From Lentinula raphanica (Eukaryota; Basidiomycota; Agaricomycetes; Agaricales; Omphalotaceae), in the NCBI GenBank assembly GCA_027919835.1, contig JANVFP010000020.1, forward strand, positions 1 through 64,000: a stretch of 64,000 nt of DNA, written 5' to 3'. The notes under the pieces are model-generated. The model had not been told where the DNA came from, did not search any database, and saw only the letters and a program-made list of their open reading frames with translations. Below are positions 31,378 through 41,935 of this stretch, in pieces. Within the stretch, counting starts at the first letter, position 1; every line of letters starts with the position of its first letter. The position numbers and the translations under genes are program-made.

Positions 31378-31893
31378 TTGGACGGGCGATTTGTTAGGGC
31401 CTCTTCAGTTCCTCAAGAGATCGCTTCACAACTTCGCGATTCGCCCTCATCTCTTCCTGATCCGGATAACTGTCGTGCGGCTACTCGACGCGTGCTTTTT
31501 GATCCAGTGGCTCAGCCTGAACCTGTGCTTCGGCTTTATAATTTTTCCCCTCCACCTTCTCCTTTGTCACACGTATCATCGATACCATCCTCTCCGTCTA
31601 CGGCCATGGTTAACACTACTGCAGACACTGGTGATTCTCCAGATCCTCCACCACCTCCACCTGCACCGCCTTTTTCCTTTCCTCCAATGTTCTCTCCAGA
31701 ACAGCTGCAACAACTCCAGGTGCAGTTGGCAATGGCCGTTGTAATGGAACAGACATATACGCAGCACACGGCTCCCAGTGCTCCAGTCCCAGCGCCTCCC
31801 CCCTTTGTAGCAGCTGGCGATACACCTCAATGTGAGTCTCTCTACTCTGCCTATCCGGACATCGAGGAGAGGCACATTCTTGAGATCACGCGG
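31378..31893 (+). pseudogene. gag: DIRS gag-like protein, N-terminal part
   Basis: The frame reads RASSVPQEIASQLRDSPSS and a proline-rich PPPPPPAPPFSFPPMFSPEQ, then LQQLQVQLAMAVVMEQ and ERHILEITR, where it is cut by the 1.69-kb repeat. The other half resumes in register at 33591 (HEFRPFSLRKLDSRVRSKAD), so the original protein ran ILEITR-HEFRPF. The start codon is not certain; the open frame begins upstream of any clear ATG. In DIRS elements this protein is thought to package element RNA. Confidence 0.75.
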
Positions 31894-33586
31894 TAATACG
31901 CCCATTTTGCGTGCAGGCATGCAATGGCCTAATTTTAACGATTAGAGCCTTGTAGAGTACTAAAGGACTGTAGTGAGCCCGAGCTGACAGTCAAACTTGT
32001 ATCATGTTAATGCCAGGACGTCAGATCCAGACAGGAAAACACATCCTGACGAATAATAAGAGTTAACACTCGAGTCCCTTGGTCGGGGAGTCCTTCAAGA
32101 CAAAGCCACCTCTGATATGAGCTATCAAGGGATTATCAACTTAGTTTTCAAAGCCTAACGGCCAACTGAGTATGATACTGCACCGAGACGAGCTTAGAAC
32201 CAATAGATCTATTCGTATTACCATTGGGGATGGATTATTCAAGGCCCAGACTCAACAGATCTGTTCACTTAGATCGAGTTTTGGGATGGATCAGGTCGCA
32301 GGAATGTGACTAAACGGAGAAACAACCAAAGTGTATCATCCCAGTTACATGTGGACGTTTCCTAAATGGGAAATAGACGCCTGAGATGTACAGCTTTGAC
32401 CAGGAGTGTTGCAAGGGTAGATCTTTCGACTTCACCATTGTTAAACCTCTGGATCTATTCGATATATGCATATCGTTGGAAAGCTAGAAGCCAAACGAAC
32501 CTATTGGGACAGGTTTCCCCCCTTTATATGTACTCCCATTCAGTTGGAGAGGCATACAACCATTCACATAGCGGAATCAAATGAGGAAACGTTTGAGTTA
32601 CCTGTGCAGGAGCTTATCCGTGCCCTTTAACCACCAGCATGTGGATGGACGCACAGACCAGGTCCGGATTCGAAGGTCAGGCAACTAGATCTCGACGAAG
32701 GACCACCAGAAATGGACATTTTACTTGTTTTTATCCTTTTTACTCTCTGTTTCTCTGGTGTTTGTATCGTTTCTCGTCCTATCTTTCCTTATTTGTATCA
32801 GATCTCGGACTCCGTTCTCTCAAATCTATAGATCTATTCCATAAAATAGTAAATTGGCTACAGATCTCTTCGTAGAAGTACTTAAGGACGTAGCCTACAA
32901 AAATATAGTCAGGTTTTGTGCCCAGTTTCTCTGACTAGCTAACCTTTGCTCTCATACGTGAGGAGTAAAGGCTTTGTAAGCCGGGCGGTCTTCGAAAGTG
33001 GTTGTGAAATTCTCATCTCGTTAGGCCCGATATCTTGTCAGTTGATAAAGTCTCAGCTAGATTTGAATCAAAGGTAGACTCCTATCGTGGAGATACAGAG
33101 GGCTTGGTTCTCGGTTGTTCCAAGTGAGCGTTCAGAGTTTCGGTGGCTCTGATCAAGCAGACGTGTGGTGATCGGTGATCCATACGAGCTGTGGAAGGTT
33201 TCCTGTGATCGGTGATCAGTAGATCTTCAACCTGGTTCTGATAGTATTTGTGTAGTCATAAAGTCTGATCTATACGAGTTCTTTCGTTCCTTGTAAACCC
33301 TTTGAGTGGATCACTCACCCCCTTTGAGTCCAGATCAAAAGATCTGTACTTCCGTGTCACTTCGCTCTGTTGACCTGTATTGCGGATTCAGTAGATCTTT
33401 TAAGACTACCAGTTCGTTCTAAGGTATAAGATCGTGCGGAATTTCTGACAACGCCCCACACCTCGCTTAAATACATTTGACAAATGACATAAGAAGTATA
33501 TTGGTGATCAGTGTTCAGTGATAAAGTCACTAGGTCATTAGATCTATCCAACGAAGCATTAAATTGCACCCTTCATATCCTCGTTA
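31894..33586 (+). mobile_element. Unclassified 1.69-kb non-coding repeat, copy 1
   Basis: Begins TAATACGCCCATTTTGCGTG and ends CTTCATATCCTCGTTA. Almost identical to 56531-58222, and a decayed copy lies at 38503-42706. It interrupts the DIRS gag between two codons, and GCGG occurs on both sides (31890-31893 and 33587-33590), which may be a 4-bp target duplication; the same GCGG flanks the other good copy. It has no terminal inverted repeats, no LTR-like TG...CA ends, no poly-A tail and no open frame of note. The superfamily is unknown. Confidence 0.8.
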
Positions 33587-33590
33587 GCGG

Positions 33591-34199
33591 CATGAGTTCC
33601 GGCCATTCAGCCTGCGGAAATTGGACAGCCGGGTTCGATCAAAGGCCGATACCAGCGATGGTGGTTTAGAGATCCTCGATAAGAGTCAAGGTTCCATTAA
33701 GGATTATCCTACTCTCGACTCGCTCCTGGTTCCCTTGCACACATATTTTGCTATCCTCATTCATTATGCTCAGTTTGGGGGCAAACCCGAGGTGGGATGT
33801 GCTCTGGCAATTGGCTCACATGCCTATATGGCATCTCTGACGGAGATGGCTAAGGAATTTCAGTGGTCATATGTGCTGGAATATCATGCTTCTTACATGA
33901 ACATTCGTCGTCAGGAGATGAAGCAAGGGAGGTATTTTGGATGGGGCCCAGTCGACTCCAAAGCTTACACTAAGGTGATGGCCCACCCCAAGCCCACTTC
34001 TTCTGCCTTCGCCTCTTCTTCATCGAAGCCGAAACTTTCGAAGGATGTCTCCCAACAGCCTTGCTTTGATTGGAACAAAGGCACATGCACTGTTACCCCT
34101 TGCCCGCAGGGTCGTCTGCATGTTTGTCGCACATGTCGGGCCAAAGAGCATCGATTCGGGAATCCCTTGTGTTCAGGGAAATCGGCGTCTCGTGCTTAG
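33591..34199 (+). pseudogene. DIRS gag-like protein, C-terminal part with zinc finger
   Basis: Continues the gag frame after the insertion. It reads HEFRPFSLRKLDSRVRSKAD, LHTYFAILIHYAQFGGKPEV and YHASYMNIRRQEMKQGRYFG, then a C-rich motif CFDWNKGTCTVTPCPQGRLH followed by VCRTC, an arrangement resembling the CCCH-type finger of DIRS and related fungal gag-like proteins. The stop at 34197-34199 is just before the polymerase frame. Split from its N-terminus by the repeat, it cannot be made intact. Confidence 0.8.
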
Positions 34200-34211
34200 G
34201 AACTGGGCAAG

Positions 34212-36308
34212 GTGAGCCGGTGCAGGCACCGTCGCTCTCGCCATCAACCAGCTCGCCAGAGCCATCCCTCAACAATATCATTGCCAGTTTCTTCTTGTTC
34301 CGCTCCAGCGATCCTGTTTCCACCACTACATATTCCTCCTGTTCGTCCAAATTCTGATCCTCGTTGTAATACCACCCATGATTCTATTTCTTCTATTTTG
34401 CCATCACCGGTATCGTCGCGTTTGAATCCCAAAGCTTGGAATAATTACCTTTCAGATTACCCGGATCGTAATTTTGTTTCATCGCTGTTACATATTATCC
34501 GTTATGGTGCCAATACAGGTTTTTCTGGTACTGAGTATTCTCAGTTATCGAAGAATCTTAAGTCAGCCTTTGAGTTCCCCGACTTTGTGGATTCATCCAT
34601 CGCAGACATGCTGGCTAAGGGACACCTGGCAGGTCCACTTCATTCCCCGCCATTGCCAAATTTTCGTTGTTCGCCCATCGGGGTTGTTTCGAAGAAGCAT
34701 AATTCTTCAAAACTTCGTCTCATCAATCACCTATCCTGGCCTCGTGGGACTTCAGTGAACAGTGGTATCCCTGATTCTGAGGCTTCCATTTCTTATGACA
34801 TGTTTGAGTGTGCAGTTCAGGATTTGGTTCAGTCAGGGCAATTTTCTCTTATGGCTAAACTGGATCTCCAGGATGCCTTTCGTCACATCCCTCTCTCTTC
34901 CGCCAACTGGCATCTTTTTGGGATTTCTTGGGGCTGCAAGTTCTACTACTCGCTGGTTCTCACCTTTGGTTTGAAGAACGCTCCTTATATTTTCAACCTC
35001 TTTGCTGAGGCCTTACACTGGATTATAGAGCGTCACATCCCGGCATCGTTGCGCCATTATTTGGATGATTTTTTGCTCATTTTTTCCCCTAATTTTGATC
35101 CTTCTCATGCCAATGCGGCAGTGGAATGGATCATGGCCCTGGGATCAGAGCTTGGACTGAGTTTCCAGCTTTCAAAGACTGTGTGGCCTACTCAAGTAAT
35201 AGAGTTTTTGGGGTTGATCCTCGATTCATGGCGTATGGAGGCTCGGCTACCGGAGTTTAAGCTTGAGCTTCTTCAACATACCCTGGATTTGTGGGCTTCC
35301 AAGTCTACATGTTCGTTACACGAGATACAAACATTGGGGGGTTACCTCCAGTTTTGTTCACAGGTTATCCCTCATTCTCGTCTTTTCCTTCGCCGTCTCT
35401 TTGATTTCGAAGCGAAATTTTCTTCCCCATTTTCTCGTCGTCACATTCCGGCAGGTGTTCGCTCTGATTTGAGCTGGTGGCTGGCATTTTGTGCAAGGTG
35501 GAATGGTGTGAGGATCATCTCTCCATCGTTGCCATCGGTCTCTGTCTGGACTGATGCTAGTGGGGTCAAGGGAATGGGGGGAGTAACTGACAAGGCTTGG
35601 TTTGCTTCTCGAGTGGCACGGCGGTTTCGTCCACGCGATATCCAATTCAAGGAGCTTTCAGCAGTCCTCCACGCCATTCTTCGTTGGGGGGATCAGTGGT
35701 CAGGCAGTCATGTGGTGTTCTACGGGAACAACCAGGCAGTCGTTCAGTGGCTTGTTACCGGTACTAGCAAGTCTGCACACGCCATGCCACTCTTGCGTTT
35801 GATTTTCATGATGGCTGCCTCTCTTCGATTCTCTTTTACTTCAGTTTGGATTCCATCAGAAGAGAACGCCCTTGCTGACGCTGCATCTTGTTTTCAGTAC
35901 CAGCGCCTGTTCGACCTCGCTCCGCACCTCCCCAGGGTGTCCGACTCGATCCAGTCCCACCTGAGTGGTTTGAAACACACTCTCACCTCACTCGAAAAAC
36001 CTACTCTGCAGGCCAACGCCAATACATCGACTTTGTCCACACTTGCCCCAGCCTTTGTACCAGCCCAGGCCAGTTCCTTCCTGCAACAATCAATGGAATA
36101 CTCGAGTGGGTTGCATCCCTCGGCGACAGAGCCCTGCAGCCCAAGACCATCAAGTCATACTTGTCTTCAGTCAGATCCCTCCACGTTGATGCCGGACTCC
36201 CCTTTGAGGCCTGCGAGTCTCCTACTGTTCAGCGACTCATCAGGGGAATCAAGCATTTTTATGGGGAAAAGGCGCGTAACCCTAAGCTCCCAATCACTGC
36301 GGAAATAA
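34212..36308 (+). CDS. DIRS reverse transcriptase / RNase H
   Basis: A 698-codon open frame; the real initiation site is unclear because the first codon in frame is GTG. The reverse transcriptase has LMAKLDLQDAFRHIPL, TFGLKNAPYIFNLFAEAL and RHYLDDFLLIF (YLDD catalytic motif). RNase H follows: VWTDASGVKGMGGV, FKELSAVLHAI, FYGNNQAVVQW and ENALADAASC. In RNase H the third acidic residue, normally in a DNQAVV motif, is Asn here (NNQAVV), so RNase H may be inactive. The last 140 codons overlap the recombinase ORF in another frame, as usual for DIRS elements. I see no methyltransferase domain. Confidence 0.9.
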   Translation: MSRCRHRRSRHQPARQSHPSTISLPVSSCSAPAILFPPLHIPPVRPNSDPRCNTTHDSISSILPSPVSSRLNPKAWNNYLSDYPDRNFVSSLLHIIRYGANTGFSGTEYSQLSKNLKSAFEFPDFVDSSIADMLAKGHLAGPLHSPPLPNFRCSPIGVVSKKHNSSKLRLINHLSWPRGTSVNSGIPDSEASISYDMFECAVQDLVQSGQFSLMAKLDLQDAFRHIPLSSANWHLFGISWGCKFYYSLVLTFGLKNAPYIFNLFAEALHWIIERHIPASLRHYLDDFLLIFSPNFDPSHANAAVEWIMALGSELGLSFQLSKTVWPTQVIEFLGLILDSWRMEARLPEFKLELLQHTLDLWASKSTCSLHEIQTLGGYLQFCSQVIPHSRLFLRRLFDFEAKFSSPFSRRHIPAGVRSDLSWWLAFCARWNGVRIISPSLPSVSVWTDASGVKGMGGVTDKAWFASRVARRFRPRDIQFKELSAVLHAILRWGDQWSGSHVVFYGNNQAVVQWLVTGTSKSAHAMPLLRLIFMMAASLRFSFTSVWIPSEENALADAASCFQYQRLFDLAPHLPRVSDSIQSHLSGLKHTLTSLEKPTLQANANTSTLSTLAPAFVPAQASSFLQQSMEYSSGLHPSATEPCSPRPSSHTCLQSDPSTLMPDSPLRPASLLLFSDSSGESSIFMGKRRVTLSSQSLRK

Positions 36309-36964
36309 TGGACAAACTCGCATTGGTCTCTGATGGTGTTTCTAACAACATCGAGAGTGCGAATTTCAATGCATCCTTCAAACTTGCTTGGAGTGGTTTG
36401 CTGCGGTGTGGTGAGTTCACTTTGGAGGCAAAGGAGACTTTCAATCCAGCCGTTCACCTTTCTCGGGATGCCGTCCAGTTCGTCCCCTCCATCACAGACC
36501 CACTCTATATTCGGTTGGTACTCCCTGACTCCAAGACTGATCCTTTTCGCAAGGGTGTTTCAATACTCATTGCAGCAGTCCCGGACTCTCATTTCTGCGC
36601 CGTGTCAGCTCTCAAGCATTTGTTCTTGTCTTATCCCCTTCCCCCTAGCTCTCCACTTTTCTCAATGATAGATGGTCGACCCATGTCTCGTGCTTTCTTT
36701 GTCTCCACTCTCAAGTCTTTTCTGGCTCGTGCAGGCATCGATCCGGCGGGATACTCTGGTCACAGCTTTCATTGTGGAGCAGCAACTTCAGCCGCAGCAG
36801 CGGGTTACTCTGATTATGAAATTCAGCTGCTTGGTCGGTGGCGTAGTGATGCGTACAAGCTCTATCTGGATGTCCCGGTGGACCAAATTCTCCAATTATC
36901 TGCTCGTCTTCATGTGGCCCGTGCTCAGGCGAGCCTCTGGCTCTCCACTCCGCCTCCGGTTTGA
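35888..36964 (+). CDS. DIRS tyrosine recombinase, catalytic Arg missing
   Basis: A 358-codon frame overlapping the end of the RT/RNase H ORF. The N-terminal core-binding part has TRKTYSAGQRQYIDFVHTC and LQPKTIKSYLSSVRSLHVDA. The catalytic part has box I LAWSGLLRCGEFT with its arginine, box II AGYSGHSFHCGAATSAAA, and LLGRWRSDAYKLYLDVP with the nucleophilic tyrosine. In this family box II normally reads HSFRRGAAT; here the RR pair is HC (codons CAT TGT), so the second catalytic arginine is absent. Both changes are what CpG transitions of CGT CGT would give. The enzyme would join the circular DNA copy to a target; this copy probably cannot. Confidence 0.9.
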   Translation: MFSVPAPVRPRSAPPQGVRLDPVPPEWFETHSHLTRKTYSAGQRQYIDFVHTCPSLCTSPGQFLPATINGILEWVASLGDRALQPKTIKSYLSSVRSLHVDAGLPFEACESPTVQRLIRGIKHFYGEKARNPKLPITAEIMDKLALVSDGVSNNIESANFNASFKLAWSGLLRCGEFTLEAKETFNPAVHLSRDAVQFVPSITDPLYIRLVLPDSKTDPFRKGVSILIAAVPDSHFCAVSALKHLFLSYPLPPSSPLFSMIDGRPMSRAFFVSTLKSFLARAGIDPAGYSGHSFHCGAATSAAAAGYSDYEIQLLGRWRSDAYKLYLDVPVDQILQLSARLHVARAQASLWLSTPPPV

Positions 36965-37095
36965 TGGCTTGAGCTTGGCCCTTATCGGGTTCCTCGCAAG
37001 AGAGCATCGGCGACCAAACAATTCTACGTTTGTTCCCAATCACCGTCGTTCCCTCTTTCTCACCCTCTCTTCAACATTGCAGACGAGCAGCATAG
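36965..37095 (+). repeat. DIRS split repeat B1
   Basis: 131 bp starting TGGCTTGAGCTTGGCCC, matching B2 at 37420-37550 except for three C-to-T or G-to-A differences, all in CpG context. Confidence 0.92.
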
Positions 37096-37096
37096 A

Positions 37097-37342
37097 TAGA
37101 ACGGTCAATGAGACGATTGACCGCGGTCTATGCACCGAGCACGCATCACACTACACACTACATACATGCTTTACGCACGCGAGTTCAATCGCGCTCATAT
37201 ATATATGTCCCGAATGTATACCTCCTTTGTGTCCTTTCTCTTTCAGATATCTCACACAGAGCTCGATAGGTTAGTTTCCAGTGTCCTTTCTCTTTCAGAT
37301 ATCTCACACAGAGCTCGATAGAGAGCTCTTTTCACTTTTTGT
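37097..37342 (+). repeat. DIRS split repeat A2
   Basis: Second copy of A1 (31046-31291), placed between B1 and B2 as in PAT-type elements. Confidence 0.92.
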
Positions 37343-37419
37343 CCCACCCTTACCGCTTTCCCAGTTATTTTCTTTCATTTTCTGTTATGCTACCTGTAGG
37401 TATATACTTTCGCTAGTGC

Positions 37420-37550
37420 TGGCTTGAGCTTGGCCCTTATTGGGTTCCTTGCAAGAGAGCATCGGCAACCAAACAATTCTACGTTTGTTCCCAATCACCG
37501 TCGTTCCCTCTTTCTCACCCTCTCTTCAACATTGCAGACGAGCAGCATAG
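37420..37550 (+). repeat. DIRS split repeat B2 and element 3' end
   Basis: Second copy of B1, ending GAGCAGCATAG, after which unrelated sequence begins. Confidence 0.9.
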
Positions 37551-38007
37551 AGTTGAAGCCTCATTGGTTCAGGCCATCCTCAGAGTTCATCATCAGGTGA
37601 TGTGTACCTCGATTTATTAGCTTACCTTCATATGCTCCTCTGCACCCTTGTACTTGCCACTTACCAACACTGTCATTTGGGGGTACACAAACTTCAGTGC
37701 CAACTCTATGCCATTTAGACCCCTATTATCAGGATACTTCACTCATAAGTACAACAAAGTATTGAATGTAGGATATGTATGCTATATCAATTTACATTTC
37801 AAAATAAGCTCTTCTGATGATTTTCTTACAGGGCATAAACTCCTACACTATGTATGAAATAGGATGGAGCAGCAACCTCAACAACATTTTCTGTTTTCAG
37901 AGAGATACACTGGCCTCTGTCATACCTGCGGATATAGGGAACGTCAATTACATTTTGGTCTGTATCAAATGTGCATAACTTTTTTCCTAGATTCTTACTT
38001 TGTGTAT
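37551..38007. other. Unassigned stretch after the DIRS element
   Basis: No domain or repeat recognised; only short frames. Confidence 0.4.
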
Positions 38008-38230
38008 CATCAGGAAAAATACTTTCAGCCCAGAGAGCCTAGAGACACCCCCAAAAGCTCAGGCTTCCCAGGTTTCTCAGAGATTCTCAAAGATTTCCAA
38101 AGATTTTCAAAGCAACTCAGGTAAGCCTGAAGACATAAGGTTGACTTAAAATCATTTCAAAGACTTTAAACTGCCTGGGATTTTGGGGGTGTCTCCAGGC
38201 AACCTGGGCCTAGATAAATTCTTCCTGATG
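38008..38230. mobile_element. Family C element, 223 bp
   Basis: CATCAGGAAAAATACTTTC...TTCCTGATG with inverted ends, internal CCCCCAAAAGC and its complement, and AT dinucleotide on both sides. Close to the copy at 51161. Confidence 0.85.
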
Positions 38231-38502
38231 ATTCAAGGGTACTTACTCTTTCATTGAAGAGCGCTGGTCCAACGCAGCATTGGGTACCTGTGAACTTTGC
38301 TCAACTTCAGATTTTGTCTCCTTTGTGCTTGCCAGAGACTGCATGGTAGTCTGTTCAAGGTCAGTATACTATGCACATCATTTGATACATCTTCTGTTCA
38401 GATTAAATCTGTCAAAGCATCAATTTTCAGAGTGAAACTTACAATGCCTGCCAAAGCATGTCGATCTGAACCGAAAATATCCTTTGGATGGATGCTAGAT
38501 GT
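38231..38502. other. Unassigned stretch
   Basis: About 270 bp with short plus-strand frames but no supported gene. Confidence 0.4.
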
Positions 38503-38947
38503 TAATACACTCATTTTGTGTACAGGCATGCAATGACCTAATTTTAACAATTAGAGCTTTGTAGAGTACCAAAGGACTGTAGTGAGCCCAAGCTGATAGT
38601 CAAATTTGTATCATGTTAATGCCAGAACATCAGATTCAGACAGGAAAACACATTCTGATGAATAATAAGAATTAATACTTGAGTCCCTTGGTCGGGGAGT
38701 TCTTCAAGACAAAGCCACTTCTGATATGAACTATCAAGTATCAACTTAGTTTCCAATGCCTAACAGCCAACTGAGTATGATACTGCACCAAGACAAGCTT
38801 AGAATCAATAGATCTATTCGTATTATCATTGATAGATTATTCAAGGCTCAGACTCAACAAATCTGTTCACTTAGATTGAATTTTGAAATAGATCAGGTCA
38901 CAGGAATGTGACTAAATGGAGAAACAAACCAAAGTATAGCATCCCAG

Positions 38948-41935
38948 CTGATACTGTAAAACCTTTGTAAAAAGTACCAATAAGTTATTGAGTACCTATT
39001 GCAAATAGTTGTGATAACCCAGAGGGAGTCCCGGAAATGGCTCCAGGGAAGGTCATACCTGTCACTACCTGTCACATATGGCTTATATTTATTGTTTTGG
39101 GTAATTCATAATCATCCAGATATTAAATAAACAATACATTTTCAGAAAAACCCAAAAATTCATAAAATTTCATAAGAAACCTAAAATGGCCTGATTAGAT
39201 CAAATCAGGATATATAAGCAAATGACCTCATATAATAAAAAATAATTTAGGGCCAATGTAGGTATTAAAAATAACTCAAAAAATAACTCAAAATGCAAAA
39301 AATATTTAAAGATGATATAGAGCCTATTGCAGGCTCAGGCACATCAAAATTACCAAAAAAAATGATCATGATCTTATTTAGTAGCAAAAAATCTAAAACA
39401 AATCATAAAAATAGTCAAAAAATTCAGAGGTGCCTTGTTGGCCCTGAAAATACAAAATAAAAAAAATATGTGACAAATGTAAAAATTTTCATTACTCCAA
39501 ATCATTCCAAATCCACTATACAGTCAGTATATATGATGTATATGTTATATTTAACATCCTAGTACCTATATTGGGCTAAAAATAGAACTTGATTTCATCT
39601 GATAGCAAAAAATCTGAAAAAATCATTAAAATATTCAAAAAATTCAGGGGTGCCTCATTAGCTCTGAAAATGCAAAATAAAAAAATTTACACAACACAAT
39701 TGAAAAACAACATCACTCCAAATCATACCAAATCCACTATACAATTAGTATATATCATGTCTATACTATTTTTAGGACCTCTAGTACCCTCAATCACTCA
39801 GTATAGCTTATATCACTCGAGAATCATATCAGACTGACAACATTGAGTTAATGTACATAGTATTTTTAGCACATCTAGTACTCTTCAAAACTTCAGAACA
39901 ATTTATATCACTTAATATATTTAGTACACATACACTAAAACTCGGAACAGTGGTTATATGTATCATACTTGATACAGTTGGCATTGAAAATACTCAAAAC
40001 AATATTATCAGTCACTATATAACACACTTATAACAACAAGTTTTGGACGCTTATGGATGCTTATTTGGTATTTTTGAGTCAAAATTCATTAATAGCACAC
40101 TCAATAACTTTTGTGTGGGCTCTATGTTGTGTAAGGATGTTGTTTATATCATATTACACTTGATACAATTCGGAGAACTCAAGATACAGCCTGTGGAACT
40201 GGCTATATTGTGATCTTTTGTAATATAACAGTGTTTTATGTAAATGTCAATGCATACACCCATGTTATGAAGTCAAATTGCTACTGGGTCATGAAAAGAG
40301 TCATCCTACAACCTATTCCATGCTAACTCTATGTGATACAGCCAAGAGATCTGTAATGGGGGTCATTGAATATGACATCTATTGTTACATGTAGGTGTAG
40401 ACATCTATACTGTACATGAAACATGTACATGTATATTACAAAGTCCAATAGTCATAGTGAGTATCTGAACTATGTCCAGACACTTCTAGTAGACTGTAGG
40501 AGTGATTTCTTCATTGATTCACCATTAGTATACTTGCATTACATAAACATATGCATTGACATTTACATAAAACACTGTTATATTACAAAAGATCACAATA
40601 TAGCCAGCCCCACAGGTTGAATTTTCGAGTTCTCTGAATTGCATTTAGAAAAATATGATATAGACAACATCCTGACACAGTATAGAGTGCAGACAAATAT
40701 TATTGACTGTGCTATTAATGGTTTTCAACTTAAAAACACCAAATAAGTGCTCATAAACACCCAAAACTTATTGTTATAAATGTGTTATAGTATAACAATT
40801 AGTGTGTTATGTTATTCAAATAACATTGTTCTAACTTTTTGACTGTTAAGTGTGTTAAGTATAGTGACTGATAACACTGTTTTAAGTATTTTTCATTGTC
40901 AACTGTGTTAAGTATAATATATATAAGTACTGTTATGAGTTTTAATATGTTAGGTATGATGAGTATTAAGTATATTGAATATATTGAGTAGTATAAATTG
41001 TTCTGAATTATTAAGGATACTAGATGTACTAAAAATATTATGTACATTATATTTACTCACTAAATTATTTAGTTTGGTATGATTCTTGAGTGATGAAGGA
41101 TACTAGGGGTGCTATCAATGGCATATACATGATATATACTGAGTGTGTAGTGGATTTGATATGATTTGGAGTGATGTTGTTTTTCAATTGTGTCATATAA
41201 ATTTTTTTATTTTGCATTTTCAGGGCCAATGAGATACCCCTGAATTTTTTGAGTATTTTTTATGATTTTTTCAGATTTTTTACTATCAGATGAGATCAAG
41301 TTCTATTTTTAGCCCAATAAAGGTACTAGGATGCTAGATATAGCATATACATCATATATCCTGACTGCATAGTGAATTTGGAATGATTTGAGATAATGAA
41401 AATTTTTACACTTGTTGTATATTTTTTTTATTTTGCATTTTCAGGGCCAACAATGCACCCCTGAATTTTTTAACTATTTTTAAGATTTTTTTTAGATTTT
41501 TTTGCTACAAAATGCCTTTTTTTGGTGATTTTGATGTGCCTGGGCCTGCAATAGGCTCTATACCATCCCTAGATATTTTTTGCATTTTTAGTGATTTTTT
41601 AAGCTATTTTTAGTACCTAAATTGACCCTATGACATTATTTTTTATCATATGAGGTCATTTGCTTACATATCCTGATCTGACCTAATCAGGTCATTTTAG
41701 GTTTTTGATGAATTTTTATGAATTTTCAGGTTTTTTTAAAAAATGGACTGCTTATTGAATATCTGGATGATTATTAATTATCCAAAACAATAAATATAAG
41801 CCATACGAATGGGTAGTAACAGGCATGACCACCCCCGGGGCCATTTCTGGGACCCCTCTGGTTTATCACAACTATTTGCAATAGGTACCTGATAACTTAT
41901 CAGTGTTCTTTACAAAAGTCTCACTGTATCCTGTG
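38948..41935. mobile_element. Family B foldback element, copy 1 (complete, 3.0 kb)
   Basis: A 2988-bp palindrome. Left end CTGATACTGTAAAACCTTTG; right end in complement CACAGGATACAGTGAGAC. The arms (GTACCTATTGCAAATAGTTG, CATACCTGTCACTACCTG, TTTAGGGCCAATGTAGG) are complementary over about 1.1 kb with scattered mismatches, around the 720-bp core at 40044-40763. AGCATCCCAG occurs once in intact 1.69-kb repeats and at both sides here (38938-38947, 41936-41945), consistent with an 8-10 bp target duplication. The element is AT-rich with no coding sequence, so it would depend on a transposase from elsewhere. Confidence 0.85.
40044..40763. repeat. 720-bp core of family-B copy 1
   Basis: Bounded by TGGACGCTTA TGGATGCTTA and the complements TAAGTGCTCA TAAACACCCA; same length and layout as the core of palindrome A, and the loop sequence (GCTACTGGGTCATGAAAAG, GATACAGCCAAGAGATCTG) is recognisably the same. 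Confidence 0.8.

Larger units (their letters stand above)
31046..37550 (+). mobile_element. DIRS-like (PAT-type) tyrosine-recombinase retrotransposon
   Basis: 6.5 kb in plus orientation with split direct repeats, the hallmark of PAT-like DIRS elements: A1 (31046-31291), then the ORFs, then B1 (36965-37095), A2 (37097-37342) and B2 (37420-37550). It encodes a gag-like protein with a CCCH-type finger, reverse transcriptase/RNase H and an overlapping tyrosine recombinase, with no DDE integrase and no LTRs. DIRS elements integrate through a circular intermediate and make no target duplication. Gag is interrupted by the 1.69-kb repeat at 31894-33586. The recombinase has lost a catalytic arginine, so this copy is not autonomous. 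Confidence 0.9.

Noticed and set aside
38948..41935. Family B as a Tc1/mariner element with TA duplication (ends TA-CAGT)
   Set aside because: TA does occur near both ends, but the larger AGCATCCCAG duplication lies outside it, so the true ends are a few bases further out.
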